Shown: piece by piece, positions 36,405 through 47,300 of the stretch | How positions within the stretch are numbered: the stretch's first letter is position 1 | Layout of the letters: every line of letters starts with the position of its first letter | Assembly: GCF_020520425.1 (NCBI RefSeq) | Contig: NC_079487.1 | Span: forward strand, 85,131,141-85,195,140 | DNA length: 64,000 nt | DNA from: Spinacia oleracea | Taxonomy: Eukaryota > Streptophyta > Magnoliopsida > Caryophyllales > Amaranthaceae | Direction: 5' to 3' | Program-made: the position numbers and the translations under genes | Notes under the pieces: generated by a model | Database searches by the model: none | The model's input: only the letters and a program-made list of their open reading frames with translations | What the model was told of the DNA's origin: nothing

Positions 36405-36560
36405 CTAAATCATTGTCATTATTATTGTCATTACCCCATTGTCTCCCGCAAGAAGCGGGGTAAGGGGTGTCGGACGTACGCAACCTTACCCCTGCAATTG
36501 CAGAGAGGTTGTTTTCAATTGACCCAAAAGCGATAACGGGACAACAACCGAACAACCATC
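36405..36560 (-). mobile_element. SINE-like retroposon, minus strand
   Basis: On the minus strand the core GGGGTAAGGTTGCGTACGTC, then CTTACCCCGCTTCTTGCGGG, then a TAATGACAATAATAATGAC-like tail, matches the 3' body of common plant SINEs that end in TTG/ATG-type repeats. The 5' end and TSD were not resolved. Confidence 0.5.
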
Positions 36561-36620
36561 TTCTACTTCATGAAAAGGAAGCGAAGGGGTTTTAAGAGCC
36601 ATTTTGATTTAGTCCATTAC

Positions 36621-37549
36621 GGCTGTGTTTGGCAACACTAACTGAATTTGAGCTGAAACTGATAAGATAGCATATGAAATTGATAAGTTGCTGAAATTAA
36701 TAAGGTACCTGCTTGCATTAATTGTTTGGTAAAATTTATTTCTTAAGTATCTAAAATTAGTTTAATCCATCATATTTTTAATTGATATTTTAATATTTCA
36801 ACATTAAGTATTTTATATTATTTTCTTAAAATGATCCTATCATTATCGGACCATGTGTAATTTCCCTCTTGTTTATCAAAAATTGATGCCATCTACAATC
36901 AGAATTTCCTTTTACTTTCAAACTCCAAAAGACCATACTCATATAACATAGAAAATAAAATAAAATTAAAATAAATTCAAGTCTATCTCCTTTAAACCTG
37001 TATATTCTTCCTCGGCCAACAAAATTCATAAATTACTATCTTCCAATTACAAAGTCTCTCTCTCTCTTTTAGAGAAACAACTGGGCTATCCCAATTCTCA
37101 ATTTGGTAATCTAGTCTGGGTTATCTCAATTTCTTTCATTACTCAACTATTTCGGTTTCAATTTGTCGATGTTTAGGGTCTAAATCCCCCTGAGATACTT
37201 CATTAAATTTTTACTATTGTTTTTTTCTTTTAATTTTCATATGTATTTCAACTTAGCAAAAAAGCGGAGATATTGATGGAGTTAATTAGCACATCAGATG
37301 TGTTCTTCTATATGCACTGTGCGCAGCTTCTGCATCACACAACGGTAACTTCATCATTTTTTTTAATTGAAAAAAATAAATTTCAGGTGTTGCAAGTGAG
37401 ACGTTATTCAGAATGACTTCAAAATCAGTCACTTCTACCACCTTAAATTTTATTTCATCTCCTTACCAAACACTTCTAATCATTTAAGTTACTTATATTA
37501 TTAGCACCTAATCATTTAAGGTGACTGAAAATTCTTACCAAACAGAGCC
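36621..37549. mobile_element. Harbinger-like non-autonomous element, 3-bp TSD TAC
   Basis: The left end GGCTGTGTTTGGCAA and the right end (reverse complement GGCTCTGTTTGGTAA) differ by two bases. TAC flanks both sides (36618-36620 and 37550-37552). The 929-bp interior is AT-rich without a transposase. TGTTTGG-type ends are common to both Tourist and hAT MITEs. The 3-bp duplication favours Tourist/Harbinger, although TAC is not the canonical TWA. Confidence 0.55.
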
Positions 37550-38018
37550 TACATCTACAACCAAAAGAACAAATGAATGTTTGAGTCCATTGAAAATGGA
37601 AATTCGCACGTACTAAATGAAGTAACAAAAAAACCTAAATACAGGACAACTTAATGATATAAAAATCTGAAAAGACCAAAGTACCCTTTACTTTCTCCAT
37701 ACAGCCATGTCGAATTCAATAAACAAAGAAGATTAGGAATATGGTTATCAGTTCTATATGTGCATCGGGCTCCAGCTTTCTTGAAGTCTTCCTATACTTG
37801 AATCATTAAGTGATGCAGTACATGAGCACATGCGATTGTAAAGAAGTTGAGATTCTTATTTCTTGTTGGTTTCTAGCAAATTATTAGACATATATGTGAA
37901 CATCACTGAATGTACGTGTTTGATCCTCATTGCCAATTTAATGTCCAAGTCTTTAGCTCACATTTGAATACTCTGGAATGGTTTTGTAGTATTAGTTTCT
38001 TTTAATACGGGACAACTA

Positions 38019-38345
38019 CTCCCTCCGTCCCGGAATATTTGACCTGTTTTCCTTATCGGGCCGTCCCTTAATACTTGACCTGTTTCTAAAAATAGAAATA
38101 TTCTAACAATATTATATTATTTCTCACTCCACCCCTATTAACCCACCTACTCCTACTCCATACAAAAAATAATTAAAAATTCAACCCCTACTCTCCCCCA
38201 ACCCCACCCCTTTACACATTTCCCACTAACTACATTAAAATAATACCCCACTATCAACTACTACCTATTAAATTAAATAAGTCAATTCAAATCCCTTCAA
38301 CTCTGTACCGGTCAAACCGGGTCCAGTATTCCGGGACGGAGGGAG
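38019..38345. mobile_element. Stowaway-like MITE, TSD TA
   Basis: Inverted ends CTCCCTCCGTCCCGGAATA match perfectly. TA flanks both sides (38017-38018 and 38346-38347). 327 bp, non-coding. Same superfamily as 11355-11679 but a different family past base 13. Confidence 0.85.
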
Positions 38346-38347
38346 TA

Positions 38348-39098
38348 ATAGATATTTCTGAGATTTTTCTCCTAAATCCAGGCTGCATTTAGGGGCGTCA
38401 AATTGGTAACGGATTTCAGAAATCATGTCGAATAGATTGTTAAAGGTGCCGGTAAATGTATCGGGTAGCCGGTTAGAGGTGCTGGAAATTTCTTGCGGTG
38501 GTTGATTAATTAAGGGCTCCGGAAAAATATTACGGCAATTGTTTAAGGGCTCCGGAACTATATTCCGGCAATTGGTTAAGGGCTCCAAAACTTTCTTCTA
38601 TCAGTTGGTTAAGTACTCCGGATGTTCAATCCTGCGGTGGATTAGTGATGTCTCCCAATATGATCTAGAAGATTTAATTCATTAACTATTTTGCAAAAAC
38701 CCTTGCATTACTACTTGCGATAATAATATGTACTCTAAAACAATTGTCGTTATGCATAGGCAAACATTGAAGACTTTGATACGGAGTAGATATATGAAGT
38801 ATTAACTAATTGAATAGATTGGAACAAGGATAATTTAGGAAAAATAGTATTAAGTCATATTGAGACATTGAGTTATTCTGCATTTAGGTAAAGTACTTAC
38901 TCCTATATGCATTTAGCACCCCATCAACATTATACATTTTTAGGAAGTAAATTCATGTAAATCCACATACTCTTTAATCAAATACCACAATATATTACTG
39001 TAACTGTAAGTACTAAGTACATCATATTTGTTAAATGACATTTACCATTGTATTGGTATTGTAGAAGAACATTTATTTTGGATAAAAAGAATTAGCTA
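38348..39098. other. Intergenic, nothing recognised
   Basis: Contains irregular GGCTCCGGAAMTWTATTCCGG-like repeats at 38455-38640 (GGTTAAGGGCTCC recurs). Otherwise AT-rich with no gene. Confidence 0.4.
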
Positions 39099-39779
39099 AA
39101 AGACTAACGGCTTTTTCATGAAATACCCCTAAGGTTTGCAATAATGCACCAAATACACCCGCGTATTTTGAATCACATAATATACCCCTATTGTAGCATA
39201 AGTTTGCACCAAATACCCCTAATCTGACTTTCCGTTAGTCCTCCGTTAAGTCATGTTTATAATTCACAGTATGCCCCTATTTTTAAACTTATTGCACAAT
39301 ATACACATGTTTGTGAACTTAGTTGCACCAAATACCCAAATTGCAGGAATTTGAATTTAATGGCTAGTTTTATTTAACCTAGGGATCAAAATATAGCGGT
39401 TATTTTCTTGTTGTTTATAAATCGAAAGAATGAAGTAATGAAGCTCCGAGGGCGTGGTTTTTTTCATCTTTATGTAAGCAAACCACCAATCACCCCTCTT
39501 ATACGAATAAGTTAAAGAATGGAGTTTCAAGGTACCACTATACAATTTTATACAAGTGCCAAAATATAAATTAGCTATGGATAAGATCCAACAAGAGTTA
39601 CAAAACAACCTCTATGCACAAATAATACATTATATACTTTGTATGTGAGTATGTGACCAACCCCATATCACAGTTAGAGCTATCAGAGAAACACTACAAC
39701 ATTTTCACACCCGGAGGCGCATTTTCACAAACAGTTAGTGTTCATTCTCCGCCAATTAAAGTCTCTGCAACCGCCCTTC

Positions 39780-39900
39780 TCCCCAGATTGCATCATAGAG
39801 TCAAACATGTCTATTGTCTAATATGCTGGGATTTCAGAAGCGCAACCACTTGATTGGGGTGAGGTATAGTCTGTTCCTGTATTAACTCCAATAAAAGTAT
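39780..39900 (-). pseudogene. GH17 glucan endo-1,3-beta-glucosidase fragment (captured)
   Basis: On the minus strand an acceptor CCTTGTGCATTGCAG ends at 39901 and is followed by codons for TFIGVNTGTD. After a small frame change come IPHPNQVVALLKSQHIR and then H-V-stop-LYDA. This is the N-terminus of plant GH17 beta-1,3-glucanases, where an intron precedes the GVNIGTD motif in the same position and phase. A 7-bp duplication (AATAGAC) and a CGA-to-TGA type stop break it within 45 codons, and it does not continue into the catalytic barrel. It was probably transduplicated by the MULE and then decayed. Confidence 0.75.
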
Positions 39901-40424
39901 CTGCAATGCACAAGGAAACAAGAGACATCTTTCAGTCCAATTTTGATTAGAAAGACATTTTTCCACCAACCAAGTCGATGACAAAAGGATATTTTCACAG
40001 CATTTGTTATACCGTAACAGTTTAACAGATCTACAACTCTGATGCTACGCCCCTAATGCTTGCATAGTAAAATTCTGAATGACTACATAACTGATAACTG
40101 AAGGAAATAATGCCCTTGGTCCAAGTATGCATTCTATGTTAAGTCTAATAAATGCGGTTCAGTATTAATTAACAAGTTAATAATTCAGTGAGATCAAGTG
40201 AGCTGAATGCCTAGCTAGAGGCCGCTTTAGTTCAAGTGGAATTAATGATATTAATCCACAGCTTACTCTTGACTGAACCCGTAGGGTCACACAAATAGTA
40301 CGTAAACGGATCAAGTATTTAATAGCATTAAATACTCCATCTATGAATATTCGGAACCGACGGATCTTGGTTTCAGTGGGAGCTAAGATCGTCACAGGCA
40401 AGGAATGAATACTCCGGAAACGAT

Positions 40425-40735
40425 GATATTGCCGGAAACGGAAATATGGATCGTATCGGAAATATAAATATTATCCAAGTCGTAGATGTTGCCGGAAACG
40501 GAAACATGGTACGTGTCGGAAAATATTATCGGAAATGGAAATATTGCCAGAATCGGAAATATTGCCGGAAACGGAAATATTGTCAGAATCGGAAATATTA
40601 CCGGAATCGGAAAATAATTCCGGAAACGGAAATATTAAATATTTGTTCGAAACGGAAATTAATTCCGGAATCGGAAATATTAAATATTGTTCGTATCGGA
40701 AATGAATTCCGGAATCGGAAAATTTAATCGGAAGC
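40425..40735 (+). repeat. CGGAAACGGAAATATTGC repeats in copia U3 (5' LTR)
   Basis: About fifteen degenerate copies of a GCCGGAA(A/T)CGGAAATATT unit, 16-20 bp apart, lie upstream of the TATA box. The same array is present in the 3' LTR at 49522-49832. Their position in U3 suggests transcription-factor binding repeats, an inference. Confidence 0.8.
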
Positions 40736-41137
40736 GCATCGTACGAATAAGCATCGGACGAGGCCTGCCGGACGAGGCCCAGCACGAAGCCAGGCCATCG
40801 CCCAGCAAGCCAAGCGCGCCGCACAAACAGCCACGCCAGGCCCAGCGCAAGGCCAGGCCCAGCAGGCTGCGCGCAGCGCGCAGCGCGCACAGCGCGCACA
40901 GCGCGCGCGGGCGCTGAGTGGGCTGCTGCTCGCGCGCACGCATGGGGCCCATCGTGGCTGCCGTGCGTGTGTGTGCAAGTGTTTGTGTTCGTGCACGTTT
41001 CCTAAAACATGCAGAGTTCGGTTAATGATTAAATTCCTAAATTCTATTTGATAAATTAATTAAATTAGAGTTCTTGTAGGATTCTAGGTTTGATTAATTT
41101 GTATCTGAATAGGATTTCGATTCCCTTTCCATACCGC

Positions 41138-41145
41138 TATAAATA
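41138..41145 (+). promoter_or_regulatory. TATA box of the copia 5' LTR
   Basis: TATAAATA in the context CCGCTATAAATATGAGG. The equivalent in the 3' LTR is at 50296-50303. It lies about 360 bp before the LTR end, which leaves room for R and U5. Confidence 0.7.
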
Positions 41146-41502
41146 TGAGGCTAGGGCTCACAATTTATAACACAAGTTTCAAAGTATTCAAAGTGAGTTT
41201 TTGAGAGAAAAATTCAGTCACACATTTGCCTATAAAGTGCCGAAAATAATAGTACCTTAAGGGCGATTCTAGTTGGTCAATCTTAAGGCGGATCCGGACG
41301 TGCTGTGGACTATCTACGGAGGGACGACACTTGGAGTCCTAAAGACTTGTTCTTGTTCGGTTCGGGCGCAGCTAGGGAAGGCACGCAACAAAGAGTATGC
41401 ATCTAATCTATGCTAAATGATTATGTGTAAATAATATGTTTTCCTGGGTTTATGGTTTTTCCGCATGATTTATGAATTGTCATATGTATCATAACCTAAC
41501 AG

Positions 41503-41516
41503 TGGTATCAAGAGCC
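41503..41516 (+). promoter_or_regulatory. Copia primer-binding site (initiator tRNA-Met type)
   Basis: TGGTATCAAGAGCC starts two bases after the LTR end. It matches the 3' end of plant initiator tRNA-Met (TGGTATCAGAGC) with one extra A, as in most plant copia elements. Confidence 0.85.
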
Positions 41517-44365
41517 CCTTATTATTTTCATAATCTAAATTGCATGAACATGGTTAAATATTACAAATTTGCAAGAATTAAAAGGGGTGATTAATTTTCG
41601 TAATTGTTAATTAATTGCAAATTGCGTTTATTTAATTATACGTACGCAGTTTTTCGGCAGTTTCTTCGTTACTCATCCGAATTGAGTGATTTTTGTGTCA
41701 ATTCCGCATGTAAAAGGCATTCTAAAATTTTGACAAAAATAGTGTTTTTCTGCCGAACCCAGAATTCTCAAATTCGAAGCCTAACTATGACTTTTCGAAG
41801 GTTTTAGTTTTTCGAATGCAAAATTTCGTAAATTTAAGATGTTAAATTAAATATTTGCGATTCTTGTTGATAAATCTTGAATTTTTGATTGACCTACTGC
41901 ATATGTTTAACAAGTTTGAATGCCTAGTCTTGTTAATTATGCAATCTAATTTGTAATTATGATTAATTTGTTGAAAATTAGAATAATTTAGAATTAATTT
42001 GATTTTCATAATTAATTGTAATTTAATTAGAAACCTATGATTAAAAACCACCATAAAAATTGTAAATTTACGATAAATTTTAAATTTTTATGACCTAGAC
42101 TTGAATCCATAACAATCGGAAATCAATTGGATAATAAATTTTCGATTTTTTCGCCCTAAAATTATGAAATTAATAATATTTATTAATTTGTCATTAATTT
42201 TAAATATAAATTTTAAATTTTATGCGATTCGTTCATATAACTTGCACGCACGAAGCAATGGACGCTTCGTGTTACCCTTAAGGGGTGTTGTATAATGCGG
42301 GCATGCGACGACGAGCAAGGGCTCGTCGCCCGTGCGGCACGAATGCAATGAGCAAGGGCGTAGTGCACGAGCACAAGGCAGCAGCCCTGCCTTGTGTCGT
42401 GTGCCACGACCAATGGACGAATGGGCATGGGCGTAGGGCGAGCCAAGGCAGTCGCGTGTGGGCAGCAAGCGAGCTGTGCCACAACGCGCGCTGCCTCGCA
42501 CAAGAGCGCGCAGCCTCGCGCGCAGCGAGCGCAAGCTCGCGTGCCACGAGCGCTGCGCCTAGCATTGCTCGCGCGCACAGCGAGCGATGTCGCCCGCCCA
42601 GCGAGCGATGTCGCGCGCCCAGCGAGCGATGTCGCGCGCCCAGCGAGCGATGGCTCGCGCGCCCAGCGAGCGATGTCGCGCGCCCAGCGAGCGATGTCGC
42701 GCGCCCAGCGAGCGATGTCGCGCGCCCAGCGAGCGATGTCGCGCGCGCACTGCGAGCGATAGCCCGCGTGCGATGAGCACTGGCGCGCGCAGCGAGCACC
42801 AATGCGTGCGGAGGCTTGCGATAGGGATGCAGCAGCTATGCGACGAGCGCATGGGCTGCGCGCGCATGGCCAGCGATGGCTGTGTGCGTGCGGCCCATGG
42901 GCGTGCAACGCGTAGGGTGTTTGCGTTACGATTAGATCGTTTTGAATGTTTAATTTGAAAATTTCAGTTCACGTAATTTTAATTAATTTTAAAATTAATA
43001 ATTTAAATTATTTTCTTGGATTTTAATTTTGAATATTATAATTATAATAAATGTTATTTATTCTAATTATTTTACTAAAATTAAAATCATGAATTAATTT
43101 AAATGCGACTGAAATTAAATTAAACTTTTTGGATTCAATTATAAATTTATATGAGCTTTAAATTTTAATTAAATTTGTATGTTTCCGGTTAGACTAGAAA
43201 TACATTTTTATGTTTAAAATTGGTAAAGCATATGAATTTATTGGTTTAAGTGGGAGCGCTTTTTAGTCATAAACTCTTGATTAGGTCTACAAATCCTTAA
43301 GGTTAAAACAACTTGATTAGAATTAATAAGGACTGAATAATTGGTAGATTATTGGTGCCCTTGATTAATTGCTGCAAATGTTTACGTGATGCATAATGTG
43401 TTTTACTAACCAGCTATGTGGGCCATTCATGATAATGAATGGGTGAATGGTATATATTGTATATGTACTGTTTTGCAGGTTATGAAGTGACTAGTATGGC
43501 CCAAATAGGATAGAAAATATGGTCTGCGTACCATTAATTTGAATGTAATTGGTCTAAAGTACCAAAGTTATTTTTCAATTCAAATATGGTCTGCGAACCA
43601 TCAAATAGTTGTAATTAGTTATAGCTTATCCTATTTGAAGAAAATGGTGCCTCCCACGGAGATTTTCAAGACGGACTTTGAAGTCAAAGCTTCAAGATGA
43701 AGTCGGGCCATACTAGATCACAAATATCTTATGCATGTTTTAAGTTATTTATTGCTTTAAATATGTCTTAAAATGCATGAGATCAAAAGCTTGATTATGT
43801 TGCATGATTAAGGATTTTAGTTCACTTAAAATCTAACCAACATAGTAAGAGCCTTAAGTTCCAAACTTAAAAATTGAGTTAAAAGGTGCCATGCCAAAAT
43901 ATACACTTGCTTGGATATCCTTTACATCAATCTAGTAATAGTTTTCGCTCAGCGAGGTGTTACTTATTGGTCCTAAAGGGGCAAGGTACACAAATAATTG
44001 TGAGTACATGTTAGTTTTGGTGAAACTCAACGATATAAGTAAGGAGTCCTTTTATGTCGTGGCAAATTCGATAGGTTTACCTAATAAGTTCTTAGACGTA
44101 CCTATCAACCAAGAATAGTTTCTAGACTATTAGCAAAAGGCTTTTGCTTACCTAAGATGTTCTAGGATTAAGTCGACAAACTGTGCTTAGTTCTTCAATG
44201 ATTTTAGGATCTTGGAATCATTTTATTCACACCTGCCGGAACACATAATTTGAATAAAATGCTTAATAAACATTGAATTATGCATGTATGCCAGAATTTA
44301 AGTTTATTAAGAGAAACTGTGAATGGTTATTTATTTGTTTATTCTTTTCAATTGTAGTTTTTAAT
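41517..44365 (+). other. Copia untranslated leader (2.85 kb)
   Basis: AT-rich except for the sharply GC-rich block 42240-42915 that carries the 21-bp minisatellite. No conserved retroelement domain is seen. The open frames on both strands in the GC-rich block arise from the repeat and from the lack of AT-rich stop codons. Leaders of this length are unusual for copia and may be RNA-structural or acquired sequence. Confidence 0.6.
42579..42748. repeat. 21-bp minisatellite in the copia leader, 8 copies
   Basis: The unit AGCGAGCGATGTCGCGCGCCC recurs at 42579, 42600, 42621, 42642, 42665, 42686, 42707 and 42728. One unit is 23 bp. A degenerate ninth copy follows. Degenerate GCGAGC and GCGCGC motifs extend through 42480-42900. 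Confidence 0.95.
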
Positions 44366-47300
44366 ATGGCAAACAACAATTCATTCAACATTCGATCAAT
44401 TCTCGAAAAGGAGAAGTTGAACGGGAAAAACTTCCTTGACTGGCAAAGGAACTTGCAAATAGTTCTTATGCAGGAAGAAAAGGAGTATGTCCTAGATGAG
44501 GCGATGCCCGAAGCTGCAGGCGACGGGGTCACTCAGGCAGCCCTCAATCGTTGGATTGATGCCAACAAGGATGTGAAATGTCTAATGCTCGCCACCATGA
44601 GTGCGGATCTGCAGAAAACGTTCATCAACTCAGATGCTTTCACAATCATCAGTGAGTTGAAGAACATGTTCCAAGATCTGGCTCGAGTCGAAAGATTCGA
44701 GACTCATAGGCAAATTCTTGAGACCAAGCTTAAGAAAGGCGAGCCCGTAAGTCCACATGTTCTCAAAATGATTGGACTCATTGAGAATATGAGTCGGCTG
44801 GATCAGCAATTTTCTCAGGAAATGGCTATAGACACCATCCTCCATTCTCTTCATAGCGGGTATGATCAGTTCAAACTGAACTACAGTATGAATAGTCTGG
44901 ACAAAACGCTCACTGAGCTTCACGGTATGCTGAAGACCGCTGAAAAGACGCTCAAAAGTGATAAGCAGGATGTGCTTATGGTGCGTGGGGGCAAGTTCAA
45001 GAAATCTGGAAAGAAGAGGAATGCTAAGAAAGGTGGCAACAAAGCCAGCCCAACTAAGCAAACTGGCGCCAAATCTGCAAAGAGAAAGGTCAGTCAACCC
45101 ACTTCTGAATCCGAATGCTTCTACTGCAAGAAGAAGGGGCATTGGAAGAGAGATTGCTTGAAGCTAAAGGAAGATCAGAAGAACGGAACAGTCGTTCCAT
45201 CTTCAGGTATTTTCGTTATAGACTGTATACTTGCTAATTCAACTTCTTGGGTATTAGATACAGGTTGTGGCTCACACTTATGTTCCAATCCACAGGGACT
45301 AAGAAGAAGTAGAAAGTTAAGCAAGGGTGAAGTCGACCTACGAGTGGGAAATGGAGCACGGATTGCTGCATTAGCCGTAGGAACTTACTATTTGTCGTTG
45401 CCCTCCGGGCTAGTTTTGGAACTGGAAGAATGTTTCCATGTTCCAAGTCTTACTAAAAACATCATTTCAGTTTCTTGCTTAGATGCTAAGGGATTTTCCT
45501 TTATAATAAAAGACAATAGTTGTTCGTTTTATTTTAAAGAGATGTTTTATGGATCTGCTAGATTAGTCAATGGACTTTATTTATTAGATCACGACAAACA
45601 AGTATATAACATAAATACCAAAAAGGCCAAAAAGGATGATTCAGATCTCACCTATCTGTGGCATTGTCGATTAGGCCATATAAACTTGAAACGCTTAGAA
45701 AGACTTCAAAGGGAAGGAATTCTAGAACCATTTGACTTAGAGGATTATGGTAAATGCGAATCATGTTTACTTGGCAAAATGACAAAGCAACCTTTCTCCA
45801 AAGTTGGAGAAAGAGCAAATGAACTATTGGGTTTAATCCATACAGATGTATGTGGACCAATGAGTACAAATGCTAGAGGTGGTTTCAGCTACTTTATCAC
45901 TTTCACTGATGACTTCAGTAGGTATGGTTATATCTACCTAATGAAGCATAAGTCTGAATCCTTTGACAAATTCAAGGAATTTCAGAGTGAAGTAGAGAAT
46001 CAATTAGGCAAGAAGATTAAGGCACTGCGGTCTGATAGAGGCGGTGAATATCTGAGCTATGAATTTGATGACCATCTGAAAGAATGTGGAATTCTATCAG
46101 AATTGACTCCTCCTGGAACACCACAATGGAACGGTGTGTCAGAACGGAGGAACAGAACCTTGCTAGACATGGTCAGGTCAATGATGGGTCAGGCCGAACT
46201 TCCATTAGAATTTTGGGGACATGCACTAAATACAGCTGCACTCACTATAAATAGAGCTCCGTCTAAAGCTGTCGAAAAGACTCCATACGAATTATGGTTT
46301 GGAAAGCCTCCAAATGTGTCTTTTCTTAAGATTTGGGGATGTGAAGTATACGTCAAACGATTAATTTCAGACAAACTTCATCCAAAATCTGACAAATGTA
46401 TCCTTGTGGGCTATCCAAAGGAAACAAAGGGGTATTACTTCTACAATACATCTGAGAACAAAGTGTTTGTTGCTCGAGATGGTGTCTTTTTGGAGAAGGA
46501 TCACATTTCCAAAATGACAAGTGGGAGAAAAGTAGACCTCGAAGAAATTCGAGTCAAACAACAAACTCTAGAGAATGCTCAAGATGACATTCAGGATGAA
46601 ACTCAGAGATCTTTAGAAGAATCTGGTAAGAATCATGGTCAATCTAGAAATGTTACCCCGCGTAGATCGCAAAGATATAGATCTCAACCGGAAAGGTACT
46701 TAGGTATTTTGACGAACGAGAGCTATGACGTTCTATTACTTGAAAGTGATGAACCTGCGACTTACAAGCAAGCTATGACGAGCCCTAGCTCCAAGCAATG
46801 GCAAGAAGCCATGCAATCTGAATTAGACTCCATGTCTGAAAACCAAGTATGGGATTTGGTCGATTTGCCAGATGGCTACCAAGCCATTGGAAGCAAATGG
46901 GTTTTCAAACTGAAAAAGGACAAGGATGGGAAACTTGAAGTTTTCAAAGCTAGATTGGTTGCAAAAGGTTACAGGCAAGTCCACGGTGTGGATTACGATG
47001 AAACCTTTTCACCAGTTGCAATGCTAAAGTCTATTCGAATAATGTTAGCAATCGCTGCATATTACGATTACGAAATATGGCAGATGGATGTCAAAACTGC
47101 TTTCTTAAACGGCGTTTTAACAGAAACTGTGTTTATGACACAGCCTGAAGGTTTTGAGGATCCAAAGAATGCTAAAAAGGTATGCAAGCTAAAGAAGTCA
47201 ATCTACGGATTGAAGCAGGCATCCAGGAGATGGAATATACGTTTTGATGAAGCAGTCAGTGACTTTGGTTTCATCAAGAACGCGGACGAATCTTGTGTAT

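Larger units (their letters stand above)
40099..41501 (+). repeat. Copia 5' LTR (1403 bp)
   Basis: Begins TGAAGGAAATAATG and ends CATAACCTAACA. In order it holds an AT-rich start, an array of CGGAAACGGAAATATT-like units (40425-40735), a GC-rich GCGCACAGC minisatellite (about 40867-40911), a TATA box and the R/U5 region. Confidence 0.95.

Noticed and set aside
40471..41000. Overlapping ORFs of 75-180 aa in the copia LTRs
   Set aside because: They come from the CGGAAA array and GC-rich minisatellite, are duplicated in both LTRs because LTRs are copies, and have no known domain.
42213..42958. Long Ala/Arg-rich ORFs on both strands (up to 231 aa)
   Set aside because: They are produced by the 21-bp GC-rich minisatellite in the copia leader. 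Frames stay open on both strands together and show no family resemblance.
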